A stretch of 64,000 nt of DNA from Flavobacterium eburneipallidum (GCF_027111355.2 NZ_CP114291.2:1984001-2048000); one strand, 5' to 3'. Counted from the first letter of the stretch, positions 42,738 through 51,738 are shown. The notes: generated by a model from the letters alone, not told the origin. Translations and numbers: made by a program.

Positions 42738-43472
42738 CTAAAAATAATCGTAATCAATTTGGGTCAAATACAAACCGTGTGCGGGAACTGAAAATCCAGC
42801 TTTTTCTCGATTTTTACTCTTAATAATTTCATTGAAATCGTCTAATGTAATTTTATGTAAACCAACGTTTACCAATGTTCCAACAATAGCTCGAACCATA
42901 TTTCGCAGAAATCGATTGGCTGAAATGGTGAATATTATTTTATTGTTTTTTTGGATCCAATGTGCCTCAAAAATAGTGCAATCAAAAGTATTAACATCGG
43001 TATTTACTTTCGAAAAACATTGAAAATCTATATGGTCGAACAATAATTTTGAAGCTTCATTCATTAAATCCAAATCCAGTTTTTGGTGGAAATACCAGCT
43101 TCCGTCTTGTAGAAAAGCATCCTTAAATGGATTAATATGATATTCATACGTTCTTTTTGTAGCATCAAAACGGGCATGAGCTTCGTCATGAACGGGAATA
43201 ATGTCATAAACCACAATGTCTTTGGGTAAATACGAATTGAGTTTGTGGATAATGTTTTTGCTTTCGAACGGTTTTTCAATATCAAAATGCGCATACATTT
43301 CGGTGGCGTGAACACCCGTATCGGTTCGTCCTGCTCCCATGAGATTAATTTCTTTATTCAACACAACCGAAACTGCTTTGTTTAGCGTTTCCTGTACAGA
43401 CGAAGCGTTGGGTTGGTACTGCCATCCATGATAATTAGTTCCGTTGTATGCTAGTTTTATAAAATACCTCAA
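42738..43472 (-). CDS. truA: tRNA pseudouridine(38-40) synthase
   Basis: A 244-residue enzyme that forms pseudouridine at positions 38-40 of tRNA anticodon arms. The catalytic Asp51 lies in MGAGRTDTGVHATEM (about 45-59); further TruA motifs include FRNMVR-like RFLRNMVRAIVGTLV (about 186-200). Length is standard. It is bracketed by AGATTTCAGA repeat words on both sides. The frame is open to its ATG at 43472 without a visible -7 box. Confidence 0.95.
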   Translation of the reverse strand: MRYFIKLAYNGTNYHGWQYQPNASSVQETLNKAVSVVLNKEINLMGAGRTDTGVHATEMYAHFDIEKPFESKNIIHKLNSYLPKDIVVYDIIPVHDEAHARFDATKRTYEYHINPFKDAFLQDGSWYFHQKLDLDLMNEASKLLFDHIDFQCFSKVNTDVNTFDCTIFEAHWIQKNNKIIFTISANRFLRNMVRAIVGTLVNVGLHKITLDDFNEIIKSKNREKAGFSVPAHGLYLTQIDYDYF

Positions 43473-43508
43473 TTCAGATTTCAGAATTTAGATTTCAGAC
43501 TTCAGATT
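43471..43508. repeat. TTTCAGATTTCAGA word repeat, upstream of truA
   Basis: TTCAGATTTCAGAATTTAGA and similar words (43471-43508) match the set at 42608-42645. Confidence 0.55.
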
Positions 43509-43684
43509 ATGCTGAATGAAATCGAATTTATACATTTTGAAGGACAAATTTACAAAGATTTAAGTTTACTATACCTTTAAAGTTTTCCCAAAACTGAAAT
43601 TAAAAAGCGTTAAACTTTGATCTTAAATAATAACTTTGTGAAAAAAAAACTTTGCGCTTTTGCATCATTTCGGTTAAATTAAAT

Positions 43685-44179
43685 ATGAAAAAAATCCTCC
43701 TGCTTTCTGACACACACAGTCATATTGATGATACGATTCTTAAATATGTGACACAAGCTGATGAAGTTTGGCATGCTGGCGATATTGGTGATTTAGTCGT
43801 GACCGATACTATAAAGAAATTGAAACCCTTGCGTTGCGTTTACGGGAATATAGATGATGATAAGGCTCGAATGGAATTCCCATTGCACAATCGTTTTATG
43901 TGCGAAGGCGTGGATGTTTGGATTACACATATTGGCGGTTATCCCGGAAAATACAATCCTAATATTAAAGCTGAAATGATAGCAAATCCTCCAAAATTAT
44001 TCATTTGTGGGCATTCGCATATTCTAAAAGTAATTTTCGATAAGAAACATAATCTGCTGCACATGAATCCAGGAGCGGCAGGAAAAAGCGGATTTCATCA
44101 AATGCGAACAATGTTGCGATTTGTAATTGAAGGTGATAAAATCAAAGATTTGGAGATAATAGAAATAGGCAAAAAGTAA
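43685..44179 (+). CDS. YfcE/MJ0936-type metallophosphoesterase
   Basis: A 164-residue phosphodiesterase with the calcineurin-like motifs DTHSHID (about 9-15), GDIGD (about 33-37), GNIDDD (about 56-61), THIGGYPGKY (about 79-88) and GHSHI (about 106-110), which together bind two metal ions. Family members hydrolyse phosphodiesters of nucleotides or cyclic nucleotides in the cytoplasm. The open frame begins at 43652, but the ATG at 43685 starts the conserved MKKILLLSDTH. A strong terminator follows the gene. Confidence 0.9.
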   Translation: MKKILLLSDTHSHIDDTILKYVTQADEVWHAGDIGDLVVTDTIKKLKPLRCVYGNIDDDKARMEFPLHNRFMCEGVDVWITHIGGYPGKYNPNIKAEMIANPPKLFICGHSHILKVIFDKKHNLLHMNPGAAGKSGFHQMRTMLRFVIEGDKIKDLEIIEIGKK

Positions 44180-44199
44180 TTTAGTGGTAGTATTCAGTA

Positions 44200-44231
44200 A
44201 AAAAACTCATCAAGTTCTTGATGAGTTTTTT
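44200..44231 (+). terminator. Bidirectional terminator after the phosphodiesterase gene
   Basis: A 14-bp stem (44200-44213 with 44218-44231) including CTCATCAA/TTGATGAG has A and T runs at its feet, so it can serve both this gene and the convergent DUF4258-like gene. Confidence 0.9.
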
Positions 44232-44247
44232 AGGAGTAAATGAAATT

Positions 44248-44622
44248 TTATTTCTTGATAATATCTTGTAAAACAGCTTTTTCAGAGTAGTTAACTACTT
44301 TGAGTGTGATTTGTTGATTTTTTGTGGTTTTACCATCAATTGTATATAATTTTCCGCTTCCTACTTTTACATTACTTTTGTCAAAATCTACATCGCCAAA
44401 TTTCAAACAGTTTTTAATATCGCTGGTATCAATCCATTTTTCGGCTAATATTTGTGATGCTTTATCAGAATAATGAAAAGGTTTGTTTCTTAAGTCATTT
44501 AAAACTCTGGCATTTGGAAAATAATTGCAACGCGTGTCTTTTCCGCTATATACGGCGGCCACAAAAAAGCAACCCATTACTAATCCAACTAAATAATAAG
44601 CAAAACGGTGAGCAAATTTCAT
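44248..44622 (-). CDS. Small conserved protein, possibly DUF4258
   Basis: A 124-residue protein with one N-terminal membrane helix (about 7-24, FAYYLVGLVMGCFFVAAVY) and a soluble C-terminal part with GDVDFDKSNVKVGSGKLYTI. Similar proteins in Flavobacterium are, from memory, assigned to DUF4258 with little functional evidence. The membrane anchor suggests an envelope location. It stands alone, converging on the phosphodiesterase gene. Confidence 0.65.
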   Translation of the reverse strand: MKFAHRFAYYLVGLVMGCFFVAAVYSGKDTRCNYFPNARVLNDLRNKPFHYSDKASQILAEKWIDTSDIKNCLKFGDVDFDKSNVKVGSGKLYTIDGKTTKNQQITLKVVNYSEKAVLQDIIKK

Positions 44623-44754
44623 AAATGTAAAAATATATTTGTTGTAGGGTATTTATGACATCGCCTTTATCTATTGGTATTTGTTTAAAATAAAACCTTT
44701 TTTCTTGGCGATTTCATGAAACGAAATTTTCGGCAAAGATAACGGAAAGTTTCT

Positions 44755-45948
44755 TTAAAAAACGATTAAATTAATATCACTTGTAGGTAAATTAAACCAA
44801 TCGCCTATGGCTTTGTTCGTCAAAATTCCGTGGTACAAATAAACACCATTTTTTAAACCATTGTTGCATCTGATAGCACTCTCTAATCCACCATCTTCGG
44901 CAATTTGTAACAAGTAAGGAGTGAGGATATTACTGATTGAAAGTGAAGCTGTTTTAGAATATCTTGAAGGAATATTCGGCACGCAATAATGTAAAACGTT
45001 ATTTTTTATAAAAGTAGGTTTCTCGTGAGTTGTTACTTCTGATGTTTCGAAGCAACCGCCGGTATCAATACTAACATCAACAATTACAGCTCCTTTTTTC
45101 ATGTGTTCGACCATAGTTTCGGTTACGATAACGGGGCAACGTTCTTTGCCACGCATGGCTCCAATGGCAACATCGCATCTTCGAAGTGCTTTCAATAAAG
45201 ATTTAGGTTGAATGGTCGAAGTGAAAATGCGCTGTGGCAAATGGTTTTGCAACCGTCTTAATTTAGTGATTGAATTATCAAAAACTTTTACATTGGCCCC
45301 CAAGCCAATAGCCGTTTTTGCAGCAAATTCTCCAACAGTTCCTGCACCAAGAATAACCACATCAGTAGGAGGAACCCCAGTGATATTGCCAAATAACAAT
45401 CCTTTACCAAATTCATTGGTAATCATCAATTCGGCAGCGATTAAAATAGAAGCTGTTCCAGCAATTTCGCTCAAGGATTTTACAGCAGGATAAGTACCGT
45501 CTTCGTCTTTTATGTATTCAAATGCTAGAGCAGTGATTTTCTTTTTGGCCAAAGCCAAAAAATAATCTTTACTTCTGGTTTTTATTTGGATAGCTGAAAT
45601 AATAATTGATTCGGGATTAATCATTTCTATTTCTGCTAAACTGGCTGGTTCTACTTTTAGTATTATGGGACAACTAAAAACTTTTTTGGTATCGTTTGTA
45701 ATTTCAGCACCCGCATTGGCGTATTCTTTATCCGAATAACTCGAACTTTCTCCCGCTCCAGCCTCGATCATTACTCGATGTCCTTGATAAGTTAATGAAT
45801 TTACAGCATCAGGAGTAAGACAAATTCGGCGTTCTTGATGACTGGTCTCTTTTGGTAGTCCAATAAAAAGTTCGCTTTTGTGTCTGGCAATTTCAAGTTT
45901 TTCTTCTTGAGGAAGTAACTGTTGCTTTGTAAATGGAGTTATCGACAT
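44755..45948 (-). CDS. ald: Alanine dehydrogenase
   Basis: A 397-residue NAD-dependent enzyme that oxidises L-alanine to pyruvate and ammonia. Motifs include FIGLPKETSHQERRICLTP (about 29-47, substrate-binding Arg/Lys), the Rossmann loop VVILGAGTVGEFAA (about 197-210) and DVSIDTGGCFETSE with the nicotinamide-site residues. The Bacteroidetes-type N-terminal extension (about 28 residues before the conserved start) is normal for this group. It sits 60 bases after tsaE on the same strand, so both may be transcribed from the porX promoter region. Confidence 0.9.
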   Translation of the reverse strand: MSITPFTKQQLLPQEEKLEIARHKSELFIGLPKETSHQERRICLTPDAVNSLTYQGHRVMIEAGAGESSSYSDKEYANAGAEITNDTKKVFSCPIILKVEPASLAEIEMINPESIIISAIQIKTRSKDYFLALAKKKITALAFEYIKDEDGTYPAVKSLSEIAGTASILIAAELMITNEFGKGLLFGNITGVPPTDVVILGAGTVGEFAAKTAIGLGANVKVFDNSITKLRRLQNHLPQRIFTSTIQPKSLLKALRRCDVAIGAMRGKERCPVIVTETMVEHMKKGAVIVDVSIDTGGCFETSEVTTHEKPTFIKNNVLHYCVPNIPSRYSKTASLSISNILTPYLLQIAEDGGLESAIRCNNGLKNGVYLYHGILTNKAIGDWFNLPTSDINLIVF

Positions 45949-46008
45949 GGATCTGTGAAATTAATGATACAATTTACGGAAAAAGTTTTAGGAGAATAAT
46001 AGGTTATA

Positions 46009-46416
46009 TTAAATTAATTCTAATGAACGATTTCCGTCAGCAAGCAAAGTTATGGAAATTGTTGAATGTGCTTCAGGAATTAAGCTCGGAATTTTTTCTG
46101 CCCATTCGATAAAACACCAATTCCCTGAATACAAATACTCGTCAGCTCCCATATCCAAGGCTTCAATTTCATTTTTTAGTCTATAAAAATCAAAATGATA
46201 AACGGTTTGATTATCATTGGTTTGGTATTCGTTAACTAAAGAAAAAGTAGGACTGCTGGTAACATCATTTATTCCTATATTTTTTGCCAAAAATTTTATC
46301 AAAGTCGTTTTTCCAACGCCCATTTCTCCGTGAAATAGGATTACTTTATTCGGATTTTGCGCTAAAATTTGTTGCGCAACATCATTAATTTCGTTTAATG
46401 AAAAGGTGATTTCCAT
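46009..46416 (-). CDS. tsaE: tRNA threonylcarbamoyladenosine biosynthesis ATPase TsaE
   Basis: A 135-residue ATPase needed, with TsaB, TsaC and TsaD, for t6A at position 37 of ANN-decoding tRNAs. The P-loop LFHGEMGVGKTTLIKFLA (about 27-44) and the later FIEWAEKIP (about 98-106) are characteristic. Length is standard. It lies between porX and ald on the same strand; the short gap to porX is filled with TCAGTGTTCAGT repeat words. Confidence 0.95.
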   Translation of the reverse strand: MEITFSLNEINDVAQQILAQNPNKVILFHGEMGVGKTTLIKFLAKNIGINDVTSSPTFSLVNEYQTNDNQTVYHFDFYRLKNEIEALDMGADEYLYSGNWCFIEWAEKIPSLIPEAHSTISITLLADGNRSLELI

Positions 46417-46421
46417 ATTTT

Positions 46422-46480
46422 TAGTGTTCAGTGTTCAGTCTTCAGTGTTCGTGTTTCTGCAAACTGATCACTGAATACTA
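46422..46480. repeat. TCAGTGTTCAGT word repeats between porX and tsaE
   Basis: Three GTTCAGT-type units are followed by inverted ACTGATCACTGAATACT, the same word family as at 23716-23857. Confidence 0.7.
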
Positions 46481-48034
46481 TTATTTAGGGTTAAATATCA
46501 AAAACGGAATAATCATCTCTTCTAATGAAATCCCTCCGTGCTGATAGGTGTTTTTATAATAACTCACATAATGATTGTAGTTGTTGACATAAGCCAAGAA
46601 CAAATCATTTTTTGCAAAAATATAAGAACTACTCATATTTATGGCTGGTAAACCAATATTTTTTGGTTCTTTCACCGCATAAACATCTTTTTGTTCATAA
46701 GTTAAACTACGTCCAGTTTTGTAACGTAAATTCAAACTGGTGTTTTTATCACCAATTACTTTCGACGGATTTTTTACGTTTATGGTTCCGTGGTCTGTGG
46801 TCAGAATCAACTTGAAACCCAGTTTTTGAGCCTGCTGAATAATTTCTAAAAGTGGCGAATTTTTGAACCAACTTAAGGTTAAGGAACGATAGGCTTTATC
46901 ATCTGAAGCGAGTTCTTTGACAACATCCATTTCGGTTTTGGCGTGCGAAAGCATATCTACAAAATTGTAAACTACTGTAACCAAATCATTGGATTTTAAA
47001 GATTTGAAATTTTCGGCTAGTTTTTTTCCACCAGCAAGATTGGTTATTTTGAAATAATCTTCTTTAATATTCAATCCTAATCGTTTGATTTGAGCTGTTA
47101 AAAATTCAGCTTCAAATAAATTTTTTCCACCTTCTTCAGGATCATTTTTCCAATATTGAGGAAACTGTTTTTCCATATCCAATGGCGTTAAACCAGAGAA
47201 AATGGCATTTCTAGCATATTGTGTCGCCGTTGGTAAAATCGAATAATAAGGTACTTCTTTTTCTAATTTGTAGTGATTTCCAACAACGCTTTCAAAAACT
47301 TTCCATTGGTCGTAGCGTAAATTATCAATCACAACAAATAAAATAGGCTTGTCTTTTTTCTTCAATTCAGGAACTACTAGTTCTTTGAACAATGTATGTG
47401 ATTGAATTGGTTTATCTGCTTTTGGTGCGAACCAATCTTCATAATTTCGTTCGATGAATTTTCCGAATTGCGAGTTGGCTTCTACTTTTTGAGATTCTAG
47501 AATTTCTATCATTGCTTGATCGTCAATGTTTTCGAGTTCCAATTCCCAGAAAATCAATTTTTTGTACAATTCAACCCAATCTTCATAAGAATTTACCATC
47601 GCCATTTCCATCGAAATTTTGCGAAATTCTTTCTGATAATCCAAAGTCGTTTTTTGTGAAATCAATCTGGAATGATCTAGATTTTTCTTCAAACTCAACA
47701 AAATCTGATTTGGGTTTACTGGTTTTATCAAATAATCGGCAATTTTAGAACCAATGGCTTCCTCCATGATATATTCTTCCTCGCTTTTGGTAATCATAAT
47801 CATCGGAATAGACGATTTTTTTTCCTTCATTTCCGAAAGGGTTTCCAAACCGCTCATTCCGGGCATATTTTCGTCCAGAAAAACAATGTCAAAATTGTTT
47901 TCTTCAAAAATATCAATGGCGTCACGCCCGTTATTGCAGGTAGTTACGCTATAATTTTTCTTTTCTAGAAATAAAATGTGGGGTTTCAAATAATCGATTT
48001 CATCATCAACCCAAAGTATTTTTATCTTGTCCAT
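46481..48034 (-). CDS. porX: PorX: response regulator with PglZ phosphodiesterase domain
   Basis: A 517-residue cytosolic protein with an N-terminal receiver domain (about 1-125; acidic pocket DDE at 10-12, phospho-acceptor Asp54, Lys84 in MITKS) and a C-terminal PglZ alkaline-phosphatase-superfamily domain (about 200-517; VIDNLRYDQWK, SHAKTEMD, TTDHGT with metal ligands). PorX is the response regulator paired with the histidine kinase PorY that controls type IX secretion; its output domain hydrolyses oligonucleotide-like phosphodiesters. No other T9SS gene lies in the window. A -7 box at 48054-48061 lies 20 bases upstream. Confidence 0.93.
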   Translation of the reverse strand: MDKIKILWVDDEIDYLKPHILFLEKKNYSVTTCNNGRDAIDIFEENNFDIVFLDENMPGMSGLETLSEMKEKKSSIPMIMITKSEEEYIMEEAIGSKIADYLIKPVNPNQILLSLKKNLDHSRLISQKTTLDYQKEFRKISMEMAMVNSYEDWVELYKKLIFWELELENIDDQAMIEILESQKVEANSQFGKFIERNYEDWFAPKADKPIQSHTLFKELVVPELKKKDKPILFVVIDNLRYDQWKVFESVVGNHYKLEKEVPYYSILPTATQYARNAIFSGLTPLDMEKQFPQYWKNDPEEGGKNLFEAEFLTAQIKRLGLNIKEDYFKITNLAGGKKLAENFKSLKSNDLVTVVYNFVDMLSHAKTEMDVVKELASDDKAYRSLTLSWFKNSPLLEIIQQAQKLGFKLILTTDHGTINVKNPSKVIGDKNTSLNLRYKTGRSLTYEQKDVYAVKEPKNIGLPAINMSSSYIFAKNDLFLAYVNNYNHYVSYYKNTYQHGGISLEEMIIPFLIFNPK

Positions 48035-48053
48035 AATCGCTATATAATGTATT

Positions 48054-48061
48054 CAAAAATA
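48054..48061 (-). promoter_or_regulatory. porX -7 box
   Basis: Minus strand TATTTTTG, exact TAnnTTTG match, 20 bases before the porX start. Confidence 0.5.
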
Positions 48062-48227
48062 ATCATTCTTGTTGCCAAATTACTTTATTTATAATGAGAA
48101 TTGATTATTTGTTCGATATTTTAATACTTTTTTAAGGTATTAAGTTAAAATGGAATTTAGATTTTTATTGTGGTATGCCAAATGTTATTAAGTTAATGAT
48201 TAAGAAGACCTTGGAAAGGTCAAATGT

Positions 48228-48363
48228 TTATAGCAACAATATTCGATTTTCATATTGACCCCAGCGGGTTTGTATGTTTTCCTAAATAATGCAACCCCGC
48301 TGGGGTTGGTGTTGCGTGGTATTTTGGTTGCTATAAATATTGAAATCCGCTGGATTTCCACGC
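48228..48363. repeat. Composite palindromic repeat with CCCCAGCGGG core
   Basis: Nested inverted repeats: TTATAGCAAC (48228-) with GTTGCTATAA, ACCCCAGCGGG (48258-48268) with CCCGCTGGGGT (48296-48306), and AAATCCGCTGGATTT with GCGTGG...CCACGC. It is GC-richer than its surroundings. No ORF is present, and it fills the middle of the 558-base gap upstream of the accessory islet. Confidence 0.65.
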
Positions 48364-48433
48364 AAAAGAAGATAAACTGTCAAATTTTTAACACCTTTTT
48401 ATAAGTAGGAAAAATAAATAGTTGTTTTAATGG

Positions 48434-48459
48434 TTTGTAGGAATTATTTAATATATTTG
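48434..48459 (+). promoter_or_regulatory. Promoter-like word before element C
   Basis: TTTG (48434-48437), 14 bases, TATATTTG (48452-48459). A near-identical word with 13-base spacing lies at 51714-51738. The spacing is shorter than the usual 19. Confidence 0.4.
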
Positions 48460-48472
48460 GGAAGAAAATAAA

Positions 48473-48550
48473 GCGAAACAAACTTTTGCCAACCTGCACG
48501 ATTTTGGGTGTATATACGAAGTTTTGTTTTGCCTGCATATAAGTGGTCAC
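48473..48550 (+). repeat. Palindromic element C upstream of the broken HEPN-like gene
   Basis: An imperfect inverted repeat GCGAAACAAACTTTT...GAAGTTTTGTTTTGC with a 23-base stretch (48499-48521) identical in inverse to 22954-22976 of element B. Like A and B it lies directly 5' of an accessory gene. It also keeps a diverged relative of the AAGTTAGCCGTCA end (AAGTGGTCA). Confidence 0.65.
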
Positions 48551-48592
48551 CCAACCAAAAAGACCAAAACCAATAAAATATAACCAATAAAA

Positions 48593-50560
48593 ATGAATAA
48601 GCACGAAGTTGATTTAAACAGAGTTCAATTTTATTCTATAGAAGATATGGCAGGTAGTCACCAACTTGCAAAAGGAGAAAATATATTAAGAAATGAAATA
48701 CTCTCAAATTATACCGATATTAACGATATTTTAGAACTTTACAATATAAAAAAATACATTGATAATGAATTATATTTAAAAGGTTGGACACAAGAAGATA
48801 TTATAAACTTCAAACAGAAAGTTATTGAATATGGTAAAATCATAGGACGATTTATGTCTAATATAAATGATACAAATATTACTAATTTATATAATAGCAC
48901 TTTAAGAGAATATACTAAATCATTTTAGGAATTAGTTAGTAACCAAACAGTATTCAAGAGAATATCAAAAATTAATTTTAGAGATTTACTCGCAAACGAA
49001 CCAAACTTAATACACAATATACTAACTCATAAAAGCATAGTAGAACATTACAATGTCGAATTAAAAAACTTCCTATTAACTTATTCTCAATCTGCTGAAA
49101 TATTGCTTTCTATTTATGAAATCAAGGAAAATTTTAATAAAAAAAATGAGAAGTTTATCCCTAAAAGTTTAACTGTTGAGGATAAAGAAAATATTATCTC
49201 AAATTATTTAGATTCTAGTGATGTTAATTATAACTATATTAAATTAATACAAAATGTAAGAAATCGAAACGATTTCAAAATTACAGACAAAACAAGGCTT
49301 AAAGCAAAACGCTTACACAAAAGTGAGACAGAAAAATTTTTCGCAGAGAAAAGTGGAATGAAATATGGCGTTTCTATTGTTTTTGAAGAAAACACTACAA
49401 AAATAAAAGATGGGTTTATTGATGATAATTTAGTTGCAAACTACAAATATAGTATTGATTACATAAAACAAAACGACAATCCACATTCACTATTTCAGAA
49501 TTTCAGAATTTTATTTGAATATCTTGATATTCAGCACAGAATAAATCTTGTGAACAAGAAAAATGAGATGGGAGTATTTGAAAGAATTATGGGCGTTCAT
49601 TCACAAAATGAATACAGAGTTAGCACAGCATTTAACTTATTAGAAATGACCTCACATATTCAAATTGTAGCTTACAACAAAGTAATTAGCGATTTAGAAA
49701 ACTCTTTAGAAAATATTTTGCACCACGTTTTTACTTCATCGTTTCAAGAAAAATATGAGTTTGCAGACAATGCTCGTTTTTCAATTCCTTCAGCTATATC
49801 ATATTCTGAAAAAGTACGATTATTAGCCCCTGAATTTGAATCAGTATTAAAACAATTCAAACTCTTTGTTGAAGATGGGATTGTTGATTTTGAGCTTTTA
49901 CAAATATCATCTTCTCCAACTACGATAAAAGACATTCCAAGCTTAAATCAAAACAAGTACATTTACTTTAATGAAGACAATAAAGAAATGGTTGGATGCT
50001 CAAATTTATTTTTCTCTGACCAAACACTTCTTGCTTTTGTTGACCCATTCAAAGAAAAAAAATATCATAATTTTTTTGATTTACTTCAAAACGAAAAAGT
50101 AAAATTCAGTAATTATGAAAAACATCAAAAACCTCAATTAAATTATCTTATAGACAGAGGATTTATCTTTATAGACATTGATGATTTTATACAAATAAAA
50201 AATCCTGAAAGAGTAATAATATTAAAAGATCTGTACGATAATGAGGTTGCTTCATTATATCGTTACTCATCGAATTTTAGACAAGAAGTTCAACAAATGA
50301 AAATTGAAAATATTGTTATCATTGAAAGCTCATTATTTTCAAAACCTGAACAAGCATATTTCAATTATTTTCTCAATAAAAGTGAATTTACCAATGGTTT
50401 AGATCTAAGAAATAGTTACTTACATGGCACACAAGCAAACCCAGAGGAATTACAGAAACACGAATATGCTTATTTTACGTACTTAAAATTATTATTTTTA
50501 ACATTATTAAAAATAGAAGATGACTTGATTATTGCAAAAGCGATAAAAAATAGAGTATAA
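48593..50560 (+). pseudogene. HEPN-like accessory protein gene, interrupted by one in-frame TAG
   Basis: A single reading frame runs from ATG 48593 to TAA 50560 with only one stop, TAG at 48926-48928; the frame after it stays open through 49103 and beyond, and both parts are protein-like. Read through, the product would be about 655 residues. Near the C-terminus (about 600-612) LDLRNSYLHGTQ contains R-N-x3-H, the HEPN ribonuclease signature (Arg606, His611), followed by a long helix. HEPN proteins are common in phage defence and toxin systems. The rest is unrecognised. It is AT-rich and preceded by element C. Function, if any, is unproven. Confidence 0.75.
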
Positions 50561-50576
50561 ATGGACTATCGGAATT

Positions 50577-50662
50577 GCGGAGCCATAAACACCAACAATC
50601 CAATGAAATCTCAAACCAAATCTATAACATAAGCTCATCAAAATGAACAAATTTCTAACCCC
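50577..50662 (+). repeat. Direct duplication, copy 1 (leader plus gene start)
   Basis: Nearly the same 86 bases occur at 50780-50865: GCGGAGCCATAAACACCAA in copy 1 against GCGGAGCTATAAACACCAA in copy 2, then a shared TCTATAACATAAGCTCATCA. Copy 1 ends in ATGAACAAATTTCTAACC, matching the start codon and first codons of the gene at 50847, so it is a broken copy of that gene's start. Confidence 0.75.
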
Positions 50663-50663
50663 G

Positions 50664-50779
50664 CTCCTCAAAGTCTCCGACTTTGAGGAAGTGTTCGTCA
50701 GTCTATGACTGACATAAAATTCAATCCAAAACAATGTCGGTTGAAAACCGAAAATCACTACCTCAAAGTCGGAGACTTT
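50664..50779. repeat. Cluster of four short palindromes
   Basis: Between the duplicated leaders lie CCTCAAAGTC.CGACTTTGAGG, GTCAGTCTATGACTGAC, TCGGTTGAAAACCGA and CCTCAAAGTCGGAGACTTTG in a row, each a small hairpin. The first and last share the CTCAAAGTC word in opposite symmetry. No ORF is visible. Confidence 0.6.
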
Positions 50780-50846
50780 GCGGAGCTATAAACACCAATA
50801 ATACTAATAAAATCTCAAAGCGAATCTATAACATAAGCTCATCAAA

Positions 50847-51689
50847 ATGCACAAATCCCTAACCCTCATTTTTACTCTTTTTACTTTAAGTGTTTTGGCA
50901 CAAAAAAATCCAACAAAAGAAGCTGAACCCATTGTGGCGGAAGGAAAATTGCTCTACAAATCTGAAATGGCTTCTTGGTATGGAACGGATTTGTTCTTGG
51001 AAAAATACAAAGACAGGCAGAATATTGGAGGCTATTTTTCGTATGTTGAAAAGGAGGTTTCTAAATGTATTTTCTTTTCTAAATCTGATAATCCAATGGT
51101 GATTGGAACTATTTCTTTTGATGAAACCTACAATGTTAAGACAGCAAAAATAGATTCAACCGAAAGATTCTTTACCAAAAATGAAAACGACATTTACGAA
51201 ATCAGGAAGTTGGCATTGGATGAAATTAATGCGGACAAAGAGTTGTTCAAACAATATGAAAACTCCAACTTGAACTTGATTCCCTTGATTGTAGGAAAGG
51301 AAAAGAAGGTTTACGTTTTGACGGGACCCAATAAAAATGGAGTGGTGCTGTTTGGAAACGACTATTTGCTGACTTTTGATAAAAACAATAAGTTGCTGAT
51401 TAAAAAGCAACTTCACAAAAATTTGATTCCAATTACTTATGGCGGAAAGGAAGAAGAAGGAATACAAATTGAGGGAGCAATGCACAGTCATTTGCCAGAA
51501 ACAGGCGATTTTATAACCGCTACGGACATTTGTACATTAATGCTTTATCAGAAATTTGCTAAATGGAAAACGCATCAAGTAATTTCTGAAAAATATGTAA
51601 ACATTTGGGATTGCAAAACGAATGAATTGGTTGTATTGACAAAAGAAGTAGTTGAAAAGATAACTAAAGATCAAGAAAAAAATAAATAA
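50847..51689 (+). CDS. Hypothetical exported protein (280 aa)
   Basis: A 280-residue protein with a signal peptide (MHKSLTLIFTLFTLSVLAQK, cut near residue 18) and no recognised domain. Beta-strand-like motifs such as KKVYVLTGPNKNGVVLFGND and a late region with GAMHSHLPETGDF are visible. Its leader and first codons exist as a duplicate 203 bases upstream, so the gene was at least partly copied in place. It is closed by no clear terminator; a promoter-like word follows at 51714. Function unknown. Confidence 0.7.
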   Translation: MHKSLTLIFTLFTLSVLAQKNPTKEAEPIVAEGKLLYKSEMASWYGTDLFLEKYKDRQNIGGYFSYVEKEVSKCIFFSKSDNPMVIGTISFDETYNVKTAKIDSTERFFTKNENDIYEIRKLALDEINADKELFKQYENSNLNLIPLIVGKEKKVYVLTGPNKNGVVLFGNDYLLTFDKNNKLLIKKQLHKNLIPITYGGKEEEGIQIEGAMHSHLPETGDFITATDICTLMLYQKFAKWKTHQVISEKYVNIWDCKTNELVVLTKEVVEKITKDQEKNK

Positions 51690-51713
51690 TATAAATCAGA
51701 AAATTATTAATTA

Positions 51714-51738
51714 TTTGTAAGAATAATTTATATATTTG
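51714..51738 (+). promoter_or_regulatory. Promoter-like word with no gene behind it
   Basis: TTTG (51714-51717), 13 bases, TATATTTG (51731-51738), matching the word at 48434-48459. Downstream to 51887 there is only a 5-codon ORF, so it may drive a small RNA or be a remnant. The gap holds nothing else. Confidence 0.3.

Noticed and set aside
46481..48034. A type IX secretion gene cluster
   Set aside because: Only porX is present; its neighbours are tsaE and ald.
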